Notes under the pieces: generated by a model
What the model saw: the letters and a program-made list of their open reading frames with translations, nothing else
Told to the model about the DNA's origin: nothing
The model's database searches: none
Assembly (NCBI GenBank): GCA_903892355.1
Contig: CAITIE010000051.1
Location: 1 to 64,000 of the forward strand
Origin: an uncultured Pirellula sp.
GTDB taxonomy: Bacteria > Planctomycetota > Planctomycetia > Pirellulales > Pirellulaceae
Reading direction: 5' to 3'
Length of the DNA: 64,000 nt
Shown: piece by piece, positions 25,503 through 34,890 of the stretch
How positions within the stretch are numbered: position 1 is the stretch's first letter
Layout: the number at the start of each line of letters is the position of its first letter
Translations under genes and position numbers: made by a program

Positions 25503-26468
25503 GTGTTCGAACGCAAGAGCCTTAAATGGCCCATCCTGCTAGCAATTCTCATGATTGTCGTCCTTGTCGGTCTGACGATCGGCTGGGTATTGATCAACGT
25601 TTTCGGTGCCTTGCAAGCCACCAATGAAAGCGGTCTCAATATTTATTGGGTTCTGCTCAGCGTCGGCTCGATTATGTTTGCGTTCGTGCTCGCTGGAGTC
25701 ATCCTCTATCTGGTTTGGATTATCCAGAACATTAATCTCAACAGACGCCAGAGCAATTTCATCGATTCCGTCACGCACGAGCTAAAGACTCCAATCGCTT
25801 CCTTGAAGCTCTATCTCCAGACTCTCGACCGCCGACCGGTGGACGGCGAGCAGCGGCAGCAGTTCTATCGCACCATGATGGAAGACGTCGACCGTCTCGA
25901 TGGGCTCATCAATCAATTGCTTGATGTTGCAAGGCTCCAACAGAAAGAGTCGGATACCCGTACCACCGAGTGGATTGCAATCCATGATGTCATCCAGGAG
26001 ATCGCTTCAAAGCTACAGTCCCAGTATCATTTACCTGACGAAGCAATTCGGAGGAACGTCGCCCCATGCGAAGTCCTCGCGCATCGCGTGGATATCGAAG
26101 TTTTGCTCCGAAATCTTCTCGATAATGCCATAAAGTACTCCATCGAGCCAACGGAAATCGACATTGAGGTAAAGCTCGAGGAAGGAAAGATCCACCTTGC
26201 TGTTTCGGATAACGGGCCGGGAATACCTAGGCATCTGAGGAGAAAAGTATTCTCTCGCTTTTATCGGGCAGGTGACGAGTTGGAGAGAAAGAAACCCGGC
26301 ACAGGTCTCGGGCTGTTCTTAGTTCGATCCATCGTTCAACGGCTGCGAGGAACCGTTCGAATCGCGGATCTCAACAAGAAAAATGGCTCGAAGTTTCTGA
26401 TTGTCATCCCCAACGGACGGGCATCCCAGATCGCCGCGCGGAACCACTCGGCGAAACTCTCCGAGTGA
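25503..26468 (+). CDS. Orphan sensor histidine kinase
   Basis: About 321 residues. Two membrane spans (WPILLAILMIVVLVGLTIGWVL and WVLLSVGSIMFAFVLAGVILYLVWII) are joined by a short loop of about 20 residues, so it likely senses within or at the membrane. The dimerisation/phosphoacceptor box is FIDSVTHELKTPIASLKLYL (His about residue 94), then an N box LLRNLLDNAIKYS, a G1 box VSDNGPGIP, an F box VFSRFYRAGDE and a G2 box GTGLGLFLVRSIV. No response regulator is adjacent, so partners must be elsewhere. The last 133 bp overlap antisense with the 26336-28621 gene. Start codon GTG at 25503 (or TTG at 25500) is chosen from AGGAAAGGA 10 nt before; an ATG at 25299 would extend it. Confidence 0.88.
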   Translation: MFERKSLKWPILLAILMIVVLVGLTIGWVLINVFGALQATNESGLNIYWVLLSVGSIMFAFVLAGVILYLVWIIQNINLNRRQSNFIDSVTHELKTPIASLKLYLQTLDRRPVDGEQRQQFYRTMMEDVDRLDGLINQLLDVARLQQKESDTRTTEWIAIHDVIQEIASKLQSQYHLPDEAIRRNVAPCEVLAHRVDIEVLLRNLLDNAIKYSIEPTEIDIEVKLEEGKIHLAVSDNGPGIPRHLRRKVFSRFYRAGDELERKKPGTGLGLFLVRSIVQRLRGTVRIADLNKKNGSKFLIVIPNGRASQIAARNHSAKLSE

Positions 26469-28621
26469 CCTTGCCATCGAATCGTGGCCGTACCGTCTCG
26501 TAACCAGTCTGGGTTGGATCTGTCCAACGCGATGGTTACACGAAAGCTGGCGCCGATCAAATCATTTCGCAAGAGCCATTCTTTCCGCTGAGAAACATTG
26601 GCATCTACACCCACATGGCCAGGTAGCCTTTTCGACGACTCCTTGATTCGATCAATCCGCAATACCTTGCCATCCCATTGCTGACGAGGCGATTGATCCA
26701 CACGCACCAAAACTTGCTTTCCAATTTGAAGTGACGGCAAATCCGATTCCTGGACCGTCGCTTGAACCTCCCATGCCCCAGTCGTCTCAACATGGCCCAA
26801 CAATTGCCCACGCTCAAACCAAGGATGGTCCTCGACATTGCTGAAAATACGATGCAAGTCGCTCACAACCCCACCTCGAACAAGCTCACTTAGCTCCTTT
26901 TTTGCAAGTACCAACCGACCGGAAACCAACGACTTCATATCGAGCTTCTCGGCTTCGCCCTGGTATTCTTCAAGTTGCGCTAATAGGCCAATAAGCTTTT
27001 CTTGAGCCTCTTCCAAAAGAGTAGGAACCAGTGCATCATCAACAGCTCTGCGCTGTAACTGTTCAACGCGGCGCAGCTGCACCTCAAGCTCTCCTTCGAT
27101 TTGCAGTTTTCGTCGAATCATTTCAGGCGAAGTAAATCCGAAGATCGATTGCCCTGGAACAACCGATTCTCCATCGCGCAACGAGTGGGTTAAATAGGAT
27201 GGATTTCGCACATGCACGGTCTGCTCGATCGAGGGCTTTAAGACGCCTCTCGCTGTTTGGTATCGAGGCAACGGAATAAACAGCAGCAGTGCCGTCAGCA
27301 CTATCCCAATCGCCATCACGCTCCAGTTTCTCCCTTCGCGTTTACCGAACTGTGACAGCGCTGCCGTATCACCCAATGCACTGGATACATGTTGCGACGC
27401 GAACAGCATCATTGCAGCACCCAACCACATAGGGACAGCAGGGGTCAAAACACCCATTTGAATCAACGCCATTCGGGCAGCTAACAGCAAACTAAGCAGC
27501 ACGAACCACCGATAGACAAACGAGAGTGCGTGGTACAGCGAGAGCCCAACATCGCTCCAGGCAACGTTCTCGATCGGCAACTCACGGGCGGAAAAACCCT
27601 GGCACATGGATCGCCATGCTCCACGGGCTCGCTCCGCCAAATTAGTAATTCCGAACCAGTCACTCAAAATGTAATAGCCATCGTAACGCAATAGGGGATT
27701 CCCGTTGATCGCGAGGGTCATTACGGTGCTAGAAATAAAAACCTGCAATGCCGTTAGTCGCACCCATGGTGTTTGACTGGCCAACCAGACCCAATAAGCA
27801 ACCATCGCGAATACAATTTCTACGTAGACGCCAGCCACTGCGATCATCGCACGACGTTTCGCACTGGAAACTCGCCAAGCATCCGTCACATCGCAATAAA
27901 AACATGGTACACCGACTAAAAACATCACCCCGATCTCACGACATTTTGCTCCAAATGCATGGCATGCTACAGCATGTCCTAGTTCGTGACAGACCTTAAT
28001 TCCAAAAAGCAATAGCAACAAAACCCACCATCGATCGGCGAGCAACGCACTGGCAGCCAACGGAGCCTCAACAACCAATCGCGAACAGTGCTGCAGGACA
28101 GAAACCAAAGTCAACGCCAATGCGGCCAGCCATACCCCACGCCCTATCCGCGAAAAAGGAAATGCCAAATACCCTATCGCCAGATCGAGTAAGGGTGCAG
28201 GATTGAAAATCGAAATTCGAATTTGTAGCCACGATGCCACGTAGTTCAACAGAGAAAAACGCCGCCGAGGAGGATCGCCCTGCAATCGGTAGGATTCCAT
28301 CCCACAGTCATAAACCAATCCGAGACCTTTCAAACGCGCGATCAATTGTTCGAGCCACATTCGATCGACGCGGTATGGAAAACCTCCTCCGTCGGCGCCT
28401 TGAAGCAATCCTTGCACACCGGTTTTTCCATCCAGTTTCGCAGCGACACTCGCCTCCATATCGCTCATCAAATAAAACTCAGCACCTATTCTATCGTACA
28501 CCACCCACAGCCAATTCCCATTTCGCCCCTCCCGTCGCACCCACTCAAGGTCTTGCCGCAAGCGGTAGGGAATCGCAAGATCCGATTCGATACTTGGGGA
28601 GTATGTACCAGATTCACTCAT
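26336..28621 (-). CDS. PqqD-like / M50 zinc peptidase / HlyD adaptor fusion membrane protein
   Basis: About 761 residues from the ATG at 28621 (TTGGAG 9 nt upstream). Residues ~25-105 resemble the PqqD/RRE winged helix (WVVYDRIGAEFYLMSDMEASVAAKLDGKTG). A polytopic region follows: the zinc motif HELGHA (about residue 210), the second M50 motif NGNPLLRYDGYYILSDW (about 308), and further helices to about residue 445. The C-terminal third is a HlyD-like adaptor with coiled-coil (ELEVQLRRVEQLQRRAVDD) and beta-barrel strands. The layout resembles YydH-type peptide zinc metalloproteases, linked in some bacteria to modified peptide export. The start of the HlyD adaptor gene's stop lies 67 bp upstream. 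Substrate unknown. Confidence 0.87.
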   Translation of the reverse strand: MSESGTYSPSIESDLAIPYRLRQDLEWVRREGRNGNWLWVVYDRIGAEFYLMSDMEASVAAKLDGKTGVQGLLQGADGGGFPYRVDRMWLEQLIARLKGLGLVYDCGMESYRLQGDPPRRRFSLLNYVASWLQIRISIFNPAPLLDLAIGYLAFPFSRIGRGVWLAALALTLVSVLQHCSRLVVEAPLAASALLADRWWVLLLLLFGIKVCHELGHAVACHAFGAKCREIGVMFLVGVPCFYCDVTDAWRVSSAKRRAMIAVAGVYVEIVFAMVAYWVWLASQTPWVRLTALQVFISSTVMTLAINGNPLLRYDGYYILSDWFGITNLAERARGAWRSMCQGFSARELPIENVAWSDVGLSLYHALSFVYRWFVLLSLLLAARMALIQMGVLTPAVPMWLGAAMMLFASQHVSSALGDTAALSQFGKREGRNWSVMAIGIVLTALLLFIPLPRYQTARGVLKPSIEQTVHVRNPSYLTHSLRDGESVVPGQSIFGFTSPEMIRRKLQIEGELEVQLRRVEQLQRRAVDDALVPTLLEEAQEKLIGLLAQLEEYQGEAEKLDMKSLVSGRLVLAKKELSELVRGGVVSDLHRIFSNVEDHPWFERGQLLGHVETTGAWEVQATVQESDLPSLQIGKQVLVRVDQSPRQQWDGKVLRIDRIKESSKRLPGHVGVDANVSQRKEWLLRNDLIGASFRVTIALDRSNPDWLRDGTATIRWQGHSESFAEWFRAAIWDARPLGMTIRNFEPFFLLRSAIRTVPRSR

Positions 28622-28688
28622 TCGGATCGGCTCCAAGGACCATCGGGTAGCCGCCAGCTAGCGTTCCCAATCAACAAAAGCTTCCATA

Positions 28689-29618
28689 TCATTCTTGAGC
28701 GGACCGGTGGATGAGTTCCGCTGTGACGTTCACACCTGGGCGAAGCTGCCCCGTCGAATTATCCACGTCGAGGAAGATCCGAACTTGACCGTTCACTGGA
28801 TTCGCAATGGGACTGATAAAGCTTACTTTCCCAACCGCCTCGGTTGGCTCTTTGCCTACCATTACTCGAACTTTCGCCGGCATTGCCAAAGTGACTTGAG
28901 CAACCTCCGAAACATCAATGAAGCCTTCGAGCCTTAATTGATCAACACCGATCAGCTCAAGAACTTTGGTTACCGAATCAGCCCACTCGCCAACTTGGCG
29001 ATCGATCGAAACGACCGTCGCTCGTATTGGTGATTTAATCGTGTGCTTCGCGACCTGCAATTCCGCCTGTTCCTTTTCCGCAACCGCCAATCGCAATCCT
29101 AATTTAGCAGACACTTGATCGAGTTTCGCTCGCTCAATTTCTAATTTGCTTCGTTCAAAAACCAGGCGGTAGCGATCGATCTCGTTCGGTGGATACGTAT
29201 CGGCAGCGATACTGTTTGCAAGCAGTGCCCGTTTCAACTCCTGCTCGGCTACTTCCGACGATTTCTCCGCCAAGCGGATTTCAACATCGCGATTGGCTTT
29301 GAGTTCTGCCAACTCCAACGACAACTCGGCTTGCTGCAACGACATTCGCACTTCATCATCTCGGATTCTTACCAGCGCATCGCCTGAATTGACCACCATT
29401 CCTTCTCGCACCAATACTTTCTCGACGATTCCAGGAACCCCAGTTGCGATCGAAATGATCTGTGGCGCCTTGAGGATGGGTGTTTTAACAGTTATGGATT
29501 TGGTTTCGGAAATTGAGGTAACCGAGGACCCAAGCTGTGCGTGAGAGGGCCTAGCTTGGACAAAGAGCGTTGCCCACGCCAACACCAGGTAGTGGGCCAG
29601 AAAACATTTCGAGTGCAT
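28689..29618 (-). CDS. HlyD-family periplasmic adaptor subunit
   Basis: About 309 residues from the ATG at 29618 (GGAG at -10; a TTG at 29633 is possible). The signal peptide FLAHYLVLAWATLFVQARPSHAQ ends near residue 24. A biotinyl-lipoyl segment (GIVEKVLVREGMVVNSGDALVRIRDD) is split by a long helical hairpin (VRMSLQQAELSLELAELKAN through KLGLRLAVAEKEQAELQVAK), then the second lipoyl half (HTIKSPIRATVVSIDRQVGEWAD) and beta-barrel strands (VRVMVGKEP, GQVRIFLDVDN, LRPGVNVTAELI). It should bridge an inner-membrane exporter to the outer membrane. It is the middle gene of a three-gene operon. Confidence 0.88.
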   Translation of the reverse strand: MHSKCFLAHYLVLAWATLFVQARPSHAQLGSSVTSISETKSITVKTPILKAPQIISIATGVPGIVEKVLVREGMVVNSGDALVRIRDDEVRMSLQQAELSLELAELKANRDVEIRLAEKSSEVAEQELKRALLANSIAADTYPPNEIDRYRLVFERSKLEIERAKLDQVSAKLGLRLAVAEKEQAELQVAKHTIKSPIRATVVSIDRQVGEWADSVTKVLELIGVDQLRLEGFIDVSEVAQVTLAMPAKVRVMVGKEPTEAVGKVSFISPIANPVNGQVRIFLDVDNSTGQLRPGVNVTAELIHRSAQE

Positions 29619-29642
29619 TGCCACTTGCTCCAACCTCGCTGA

Positions 29643-31466
29643 TTAAGGTTTGCTTTTCAAACCGGGCTTCTTGAGAAGTAATTGCCTCCAGCCCTCCGTG
29701 GATACGGACGTACTCTCCACCGAAGCGCGTTCCAACCTCGGCAATGAAGCCAGTATTTTCAGCGAATCATCCGTAAGCTTAGTTCCCGCCAACCATAAGC
29801 TGCGCAGCGTCGGGTGTCCTTGAAGTGACTTTAGACCTTCGTCGGTAATGTTGCAATTCGTCAAATCCAGTTCGCTCAAGGACTTCATCTCAGCGATCCA
29901 AGGCATCGATGCGTCCGAAATCTTAGTCGATTCAAGCCCCAACCTAGCAATTTCCCACGGCGATTCCTTGGCGTCGAGGAAGAGCCGATCATCGATCGGC
30001 GTCGCTGTTAGATCGAGCCAAGGCGATTTTCGATAGCGAAAATCCCAAGCCAAGAGATCCTCAGTGGATACCTCGCAATGCGATAGGATGGCTTCTTGCC
30101 GCTTGCTGAAATAAGGGCGTCCGCGTTCATTTACCATTCCATCCTTGCAACTTTCTAACAGATAGCGGTCGTATCGCAGACGTATCAAATCGTCGCTATC
30201 TCCCAACGACGCTGCGCTTGCCGACCCTTCTCCGCGATACACGCCTCGCAGGTAAGAGAAAAACGATTCTCGCGATTCGGCCGGAGCATCCAACCACGAA
30301 TGAGTCAGTCCACACGCTTGGCTATACCATGCCGGTAGCTCTTGAGTGTTTCGAAATTTCTCCCCGCTGGCTTGGAAAAACTCGTCGGTAGGAATCCAAA
30401 ATTCATCGTGCAATCGCCGGTATCGACCAGCCTGCAATCGAGGAGAATCCCACCCGCCGACATCGATCAACTTCGCACCGCCAATCGATCGGCTAGACAT
30501 CGACTCCATGTACAACGCCACACCTTCAATCACCCAGAATCCAGGATCATTATCGGAATCAAACGCTGGGGCTTCACCGATGGCTTCATTGAAAAATTGA
30601 TGCGTCAATTCATGCACCAACGTTGAAAGACTCTTGGTACCATCGAAATAAAAGAATGAGGTTCGCTGCGTCGGGCTATAGTAGCCCGTGGAGATCCCAA
30701 TCCGAGGTTCCATGGCTCGAAGGGCTTTGATATAGGCATCGCGTGTTCGAAACAGCACAACTCGGAAAGGCTCATGGTTGGGCTCGTCGAGGTCCAACAA
30801 TACCTGCCGATCGCCTGCCCAAAACCCATAAAACAATTGCTTCCAAATCGCATAGGTCTGCTCGCAGGCTTCAGCAATTTCGAGCGTTGGACGCTCTGCG
30901 GCTTGCGAACTAACCACAAAGTTGCGTGTTGACGTCTGCAGGTACGATCCGGCTCCCCATGTCACCAGCGACAAGTTCTCTGAGGATCGCCGAGTTTTCA
31001 GACCACTCCATGCTGTTGTTGGCTCCCAAGGTTTGCCATTGGCTTCTCGCAGACCGAGCACACTTCGCAACCCAGCCGCTCGCCACTTTTGAACATACGC
31101 ATTCGAAAAATCCCCGCTAGCTTGCAAACGTTTCGCATTTTCCTCTGCCGCACTTGCACGTTTTTCCAGGTACGCTTGCACCTCGTCCAAGCTTCCGGAT
31201 TGGCGCAATCGCTCGCGCAGTCCGTTGGAACCAGAAGCAATGCGCTCGCGAGCATCGGGGATTATAAACCGCTGACGACCTCGCACGTCGAGTGAATCGA
31301 GCAAACGAAGGGAGTCGGCGATGTCGTTCCAGCTCTCGCGATCTACAGCACTGATCGACGAATCCGCGCGTTGCAGGGTAGCATCAAGCTCCTGCGCGTC
31401 CGTAGCGGAGCCAGCGAACGCGAAAACAACCATGAGTGCTATAGAGCTGTACTTGAGAATCGTCAC
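29643..31466 (-). CDS. Secreted gluzincin-type metallopeptidase with C-terminal leucine-rich repeats
   Basis: About 607 residues. I choose the GTG at 31466 because GAGGAAAG lies 7 nt upstream; it gives a clean signal peptide (ILKYSSIALMVVFAFAGSATDAQE). The peptidase domain has FYFDGTKSLSTLVHELTHQFFNEAIG (HELTH at about residue 285) and, 30 or so residues later, FWVIEGVALYMESM, the downstream Glu of a gluzincin. The C-terminus (about 515-600) has three leucine-rich repeats (LSELDLTNCNITDEGLKSL, LRSLWLAGTKLTDDSLKIL), usually for protein recognition. First gene of the cassette with the HlyD and PqqD-M50-HlyD genes (gaps 24 and 67 bp). It might process the exported substrate. Confidence 0.85.
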   Translation of the reverse strand: MTILKYSSIALMVVFAFAGSATDAQELDATLQRADSSISAVDRESWNDIADSLRLLDSLDVRGRQRFIIPDARERIASGSNGLRERLRQSGSLDEVQAYLEKRASAAEENAKRLQASGDFSNAYVQKWRAAGLRSVLGLREANGKPWEPTTAWSGLKTRRSSENLSLVTWGAGSYLQTSTRNFVVSSQAAERPTLEIAEACEQTYAIWKQLFYGFWAGDRQVLLDLDEPNHEPFRVVLFRTRDAYIKALRAMEPRIGISTGYYSPTQRTSFFYFDGTKSLSTLVHELTHQFFNEAIGEAPAFDSDNDPGFWVIEGVALYMESMSSRSIGGAKLIDVGGWDSPRLQAGRYRRLHDEFWIPTDEFFQASGEKFRNTQELPAWYSQACGLTHSWLDAPAESRESFFSYLRGVYRGEGSASAASLGDSDDLIRLRYDRYLLESCKDGMVNERGRPYFSKRQEAILSHCEVSTEDLLAWDFRYRKSPWLDLTATPIDDRLFLDAKESPWEIARLGLESTKISDASMPWIAEMKSLSELDLTNCNITDEGLKSLQGHPTLRSLWLAGTKLTDDSLKILASLPRLERASVESTSVSTEGWRQLLLKKPGLKSKP

Positions 31467-31537
31467 GCAATGCTTTCCTCGGATCCGTATCACTCTCAGC
31501 CCACAAAAACCTAGAGCATCGCGATGATGATCAGCGA

Positions 31538-31801
31538 TCAGCGAGGCTTGCGCCAGCCTCGGTAGTAACCAATACGCTCGAGTGCTTGATAAACTTCTTC
31601 GAGTGTTTTCTCACCAAAGTTGGCGATGCTCAAAAGAGTCTCAGGATTTGCCTGAAGCAACTCGCGCACCGTGAAGATACCTTTCTCCTCAAGGCAGTTT
31701 GTTGTCCTGACCTGCAGCCCAATCTCCGCAGTGCTCAAATCCAGCTTCTCTCTCAATTGCCGAGCTTGCTCGTCGGCTTGGCTCATCGGAATACGAGTCA
31801 T
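31538..31801 (-). CDS. Stand-alone RNA polymerase alpha C-terminal-domain-like protein
   Basis: 87 residues from the ATG at 31801, which has AAGGAGG 8 nt upstream; upstream in-frame ATGs lack such a site. The sequence LSTAEIGLQVRTTNCLEEKGIFTVRELLQANPETLLSIANFGEKTLEEVYQALERIGY is that of the RNA polymerase alpha CTD (helix-hairpin-helix fold, NCLexxgI-tv-eL...LL-i-NFGekSL-Ei), which contacts UP-element DNA and activators. No alpha N-terminal domain is attached. It could act as a decoy, a UP-element binding protein or an independent regulator. It follows cysNC by 238 bp on the same strand. Confidence 0.85.
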   Translation of the reverse strand: MTRIPMSQADEQARQLREKLDLSTAEIGLQVRTTNCLEEKGIFTVRELLQANPETLLSIANFGEKTLEEVYQALERIGYYRGWRKPR

Positions 31802-31866
31802 TCGATTTCCCTCCTTCGTGGAATAGTCAGCCATCAATCCGCTAGTGACTGCTGTCGATGTCCACC

Positions 31867-31909
31867 ACCAACAGCGTATGCATCGCACACCAACAGCGTA
31901 TGCATCGCA
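31867..31909. repeat. 22-bp direct repeat upstream of the alpha-CTD gene
   Basis: ACCAACAGCGTATGCATCGCA at 31867-31887 recurs at 31889-31909 (period 22 bp, about two helical turns, identical). It lies 66-108 bp before the ATG at 31801 and contains ATGCAT palindromes, so it could bind a dimeric regulator in tandem. Confidence 0.85.
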
Positions 31910-32039
31910 GTCACTCCTTGCGTTGAGTGGAAATATAATCAACGCCGAAGGCACAATGTAGAAGGGACCGTGGAAAATTCGACCCAAAAATTCACGGGGG
32001 GAAAGCTAGCAATCACGCGGTGAGCTTACCGCAGGCACG

Positions 32040-33977
32040 CTATCGAATGATGCCCTTGGTGATCAGGAATTGAACGATTGCTTCAGCGCTTTCGTCGACG
32101 GTCATGGTACCGGTATCAACGACGAGATCGGGTTTCTCGGGAGCTTCGTAAATGGCGCTAACTCCAGGGAAATTAGGAAGCTTACCCTTCTCGGCGTCCG
32201 CATAATGCCCCTTGGTATCCCGCGACTTACGCGTCGCTTCATCCGCAGTGCAATGAACGACGAAAAATCGTTCCCGACCAACGACATCGGCAACGCGGTC
32301 TCGAACGGACTGACTCGGAGCCACAAACGCAGCCAAACAGATCAGCCCTGAGTCGTTGAACAGTTTGGCGATGTGGGCAGACCGCCGGAGATTTTCGCTT
32401 CGGTCTTCCGTCGAGTAGCCCAAATCGACATTCACTCCACGCCGCATCAACTCACCATCCAAAACGGTCACCGCTCGACCACGGTCGAACAAGAGACGTT
32501 CTACGGCCCGAGAAATGGTGGACTTACCGGTCCCGGTAAGTCCGGTTAGGAGCACTGTCGCTGGCTGCTGACCAAACCGTGCCGTTCGCTCCGCGGGGCT
32601 TACATCGGAGCGATGCTGTTCTCGGGAGCCGATTTTTTCCTCGGCCTCCCAAGCGGCTATACGTTGTCGAGCCGCATCGCGGTCCGAAATCATCCCTGCG
32701 CCGACGGTGGCATTGGTGATACGGTCGATGATGATAAACGCACCCGTGGTTCTATTTCGCCGATAGGAATCATAGAACACAGGTTGGTTTAGCGTGATTG
32801 AGCAACGCCCAATCTCATTCAATTGCAGGTCCGGTGCGGGATTTCGATGCAGCGTGTTCACATCGACACGGTACCGCAGCGAGTCGATCTGGCCTGCGAC
32901 CGTCTGGCTCGTATGCTTGAACAAATAGGTCTTCCCCGGAATCATTGCATCCGCGGTCAACCAAACAATCGTCGCGTCAAACGAGTTCCCAACACGGGGA
33001 ACGTTCCCCGGACGAACGATCATATCCCCGCGCGAGCAATCGACTTCGTCCTCGAGAACCAATGTCACCGATTGGGGGCAGAACGCTTCCGATTGGTCTC
33101 CATCGAACGTTACGATCCGTTTGACCCGACTGGTTCGCTTGGATGGAAGGACCATGATCTCATCACCCTGTCGAACGATCCCAGAGGCGATGGTTCCGCA
33201 AAACCCTCGGAAATCCAAATTGGGTCGATTGACGTACTGAATAGGCAATCGAAAATCCTCGAGGTTGCGGTCCGAGCCGATGTAAACCGATTCGAGGAAA
33301 CTCATCAACGTACTACCGCGGTACCACGGCATATTGGAGCTAGGATCGACCACGTTCTCCCCGTGGAGCGCCGCTAGCGGGATAAAGTGAAGATCGGGAA
33401 GATCAAGCCTGGAGACGAATTCCTTATACTCCGCACAGATCTCATCGAAGCGTTCTTGGCTGTAGCCGACCAGATCCATCTTGTTGATCGTCACCACTAC
33501 GTGTCGAATCCCTAGTAGCGAGACGATAAAGCTGTGCCGCTTGGTCTGGGTCAAAACCCCGTGCCGTGCATCGATCAGAATGATGGCCAAATCGGCTGTC
33601 GATGCGCCGGTCGCCATGTTGCGGGTGTACTGCTCATGCCCCGGTGTATCGGCGATGATGAACTTGCGTTTTGCCGTCGAAAAGTATCGGTAGGCAACGT
33701 CGATCGTAATCCCTTGCTCGCGTTCCGCTCTCAATCCATCGGTGACGAGCGCCGGGTCAAAAGCCCCACCGGTTGTGCCGTGAACTTTACTCTCCGACTC
33801 CAACTGTGCTAGATGGTCTTCATAGAGCATCTTGCTGTCGTATAGCAAACGGCCGATCAGCGTGCTCTTTCCGTCATCCACACTCCCGCAGGTGATGAAC
33901 CGGAGCAGTTCTTTCCGTTCATGCTGTTCCAGGTACGCCAAGATATCCTTGGCGATTAAATCGCTTTGGTGAGACAT
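32040..33977 (-). CDS. cysNC: CysNC: sulfate adenylyltransferase large subunit / APS kinase
   Basis: About 645 residues from the ATG at 33977, one base after the cysD stop. The N-terminal GTPase domain has [33 protein letters not shown] and INKMDLV; with CysD it makes APS from ATP and sulfate, driven by GTP hydrolysis. After elongation-factor-like barrels, the APS kinase begins at about 475 with [18 protein letters not shown] and [18 protein letters not shown], ending [22 protein letters not shown]. Two features differ from E. coli CysC: the DGDNxR motif is DGELMRRG and the usual SPHR phospho-serine region reads APSQ. The product PAPS supplies sulfation or cysteine synthesis. Overlaps no gene; cysD is directly upstream. 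Confidence 0.95.
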   Translation of the reverse strand: MSHQSDLIAKDILAYLEQHERKELLRFITCGSVDDGKSTLIGRLLYDSKMLYEDHLAQLESESKVHGTTGGAFDPALVTDGLRAEREQGITIDVAYRYFSTAKRKFIIADTPGHEQYTRNMATGASTADLAIILIDARHGVLTQTKRHSFIVSLLGIRHVVVTINKMDLVGYSQERFDEICAEYKEFVSRLDLPDLHFIPLAALHGENVVDPSSNMPWYRGSTLMSFLESVYIGSDRNLEDFRLPIQYVNRPNLDFRGFCGTIASGIVRQGDEIMVLPSKRTSRVKRIVTFDGDQSEAFCPQSVTLVLEDEVDCSRGDMIVRPGNVPRVGNSFDATIVWLTADAMIPGKTYLFKHTSQTVAGQIDSLRYRVDVNTLHRNPAPDLQLNEIGRCSITLNQPVFYDSYRRNRTTGAFIIIDRITNATVGAGMISDRDAARQRIAAWEAEEKIGSREQHRSDVSPAERTARFGQQPATVLLTGLTGTGKSTISRAVERLLFDRGRAVTVLDGELMRRGVNVDLGYSTEDRSENLRRSAHIAKLFNDSGLICLAAFVAPSQSVRDRVADVVGRERFFVVHCTADEATRKSRDTKGHYADAEKGKLPNFPGVSAIYEAPEKPDLVVDTGTMTVDESAEAIVQFLITKGIIR

Positions 33978-33978
33978 C

Positions 33979-34890
33979 TTAGAAGTACCCCTGTATCTTT
34001 TTGAGTTCCATACCTGCACCACCACCATCTTTATCGATGACCCGCCCCTGCCGTTCCGACGTCTTGGTCAGCAACATTTCCTGAATGATCTCAGGAACGG
34101 TCGTCGCGTTCGACTCAACCGCCCCTGTTAACGGCCAACAGCCCAAGGTTCGGAATCGCACCATTTTGTGCTCGATCGTCTCGCCGGGTTGCAAGCGAAA
34201 TCGGTCATCGTTGGGGTGGATCAAAACACCATTCCGGGTGACGACAGGCCTCAATTTTGCAAGGTACAAATCGGGGAGTGGAATTTTTTCCAAGTAAATG
34301 TATTGCCAAACGTCGAGTTCCGTCCAATTGGACAATGGGAACACTCGAATGCTCTCTCCTGGGTTAACACGCGAGTTGTAGAGATTCCACAACTCAGGAC
34401 GTTGGTTCTTTGGATCCCACCGGTGGAACTTGTCTCGAAACGAAAACACCCGTTCCTTGGCACGCGATTTCTCTTCATCCCGCCTCGCACCACCAAATGC
34501 CGCGTCAAAGCCGTACCGAGTCAGCGAAGTTTTGAGAGAATCGGTCTTCATAACTTCCGTGTGCTTGTCGCTATTCTCAAAAGGATCGATCCCCAGCTTC
34601 AACCCTTCCTCATTGATGTTGACGATCAGTTCGATTCCCAACTGTTTCTTAACATAGCTGTCTCGAAAATCGATCATCTCCTTGAATTTCCATGTCGTGT
34701 CAATATGCATGAATGGAAATGGAGGCTTGGCAGGATAAAACGCCTTCAATGCCAAGTGCGTCATCACGGCCGAGTCCTTGCCGATCGAATAGAGCATCAC
34801 TGGTTTTTTAAACTCAGCTGCGACTTCACGGATAATATGAATGCTTTCCGCCTCAAGCTGCTTGAGGTGCGTCAGGTTGTATGAGTTCAT
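33979..34890 (-). CDS. cysD: Sulfate adenylyltransferase small subunit CysD
   Basis: A 303-residue ATP-pyrophosphatase subunit. The PP-loop region reads [20 protein letters not shown] (about residue 35), followed by [17 protein letters not shown], and later [34 protein letters not shown] and [16 protein letters not shown], all standard. With CysN it adenylates sulfate. GGAG lies 9 nt before the ATG at 34890. It heads a cysD-cysNC operon. No cysH or cysI is in the window, so the pathway's next steps are elsewhere, or PAPS is used for sulfation, for example of polysaccharides. Confidence 0.96.
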   Translation of the reverse strand: MNSYNLTHLKQLEAESIHIIREVAAEFKKPVMLYSIGKDSAVMTHLALKAFYPAKPPFPFMHIDTTWKFKEMIDFRDSYVKKQLGIELIVNINEEGLKLGIDPFENSDKHTEVMKTDSLKTSLTRYGFDAAFGGARRDEEKSRAKERVFSFRDKFHRWDPKNQRPELWNLYNSRVNPGESIRVFPLSNWTELDVWQYIYLEKIPLPDLYLAKLRPVVTRNGVLIHPNDDRFRLQPGETIEHKMVRFRTLGCWPLTGAVESNATTVPEIIQEMLLTKTSERQGRVIDKDGGGAGMELKKIQGYF

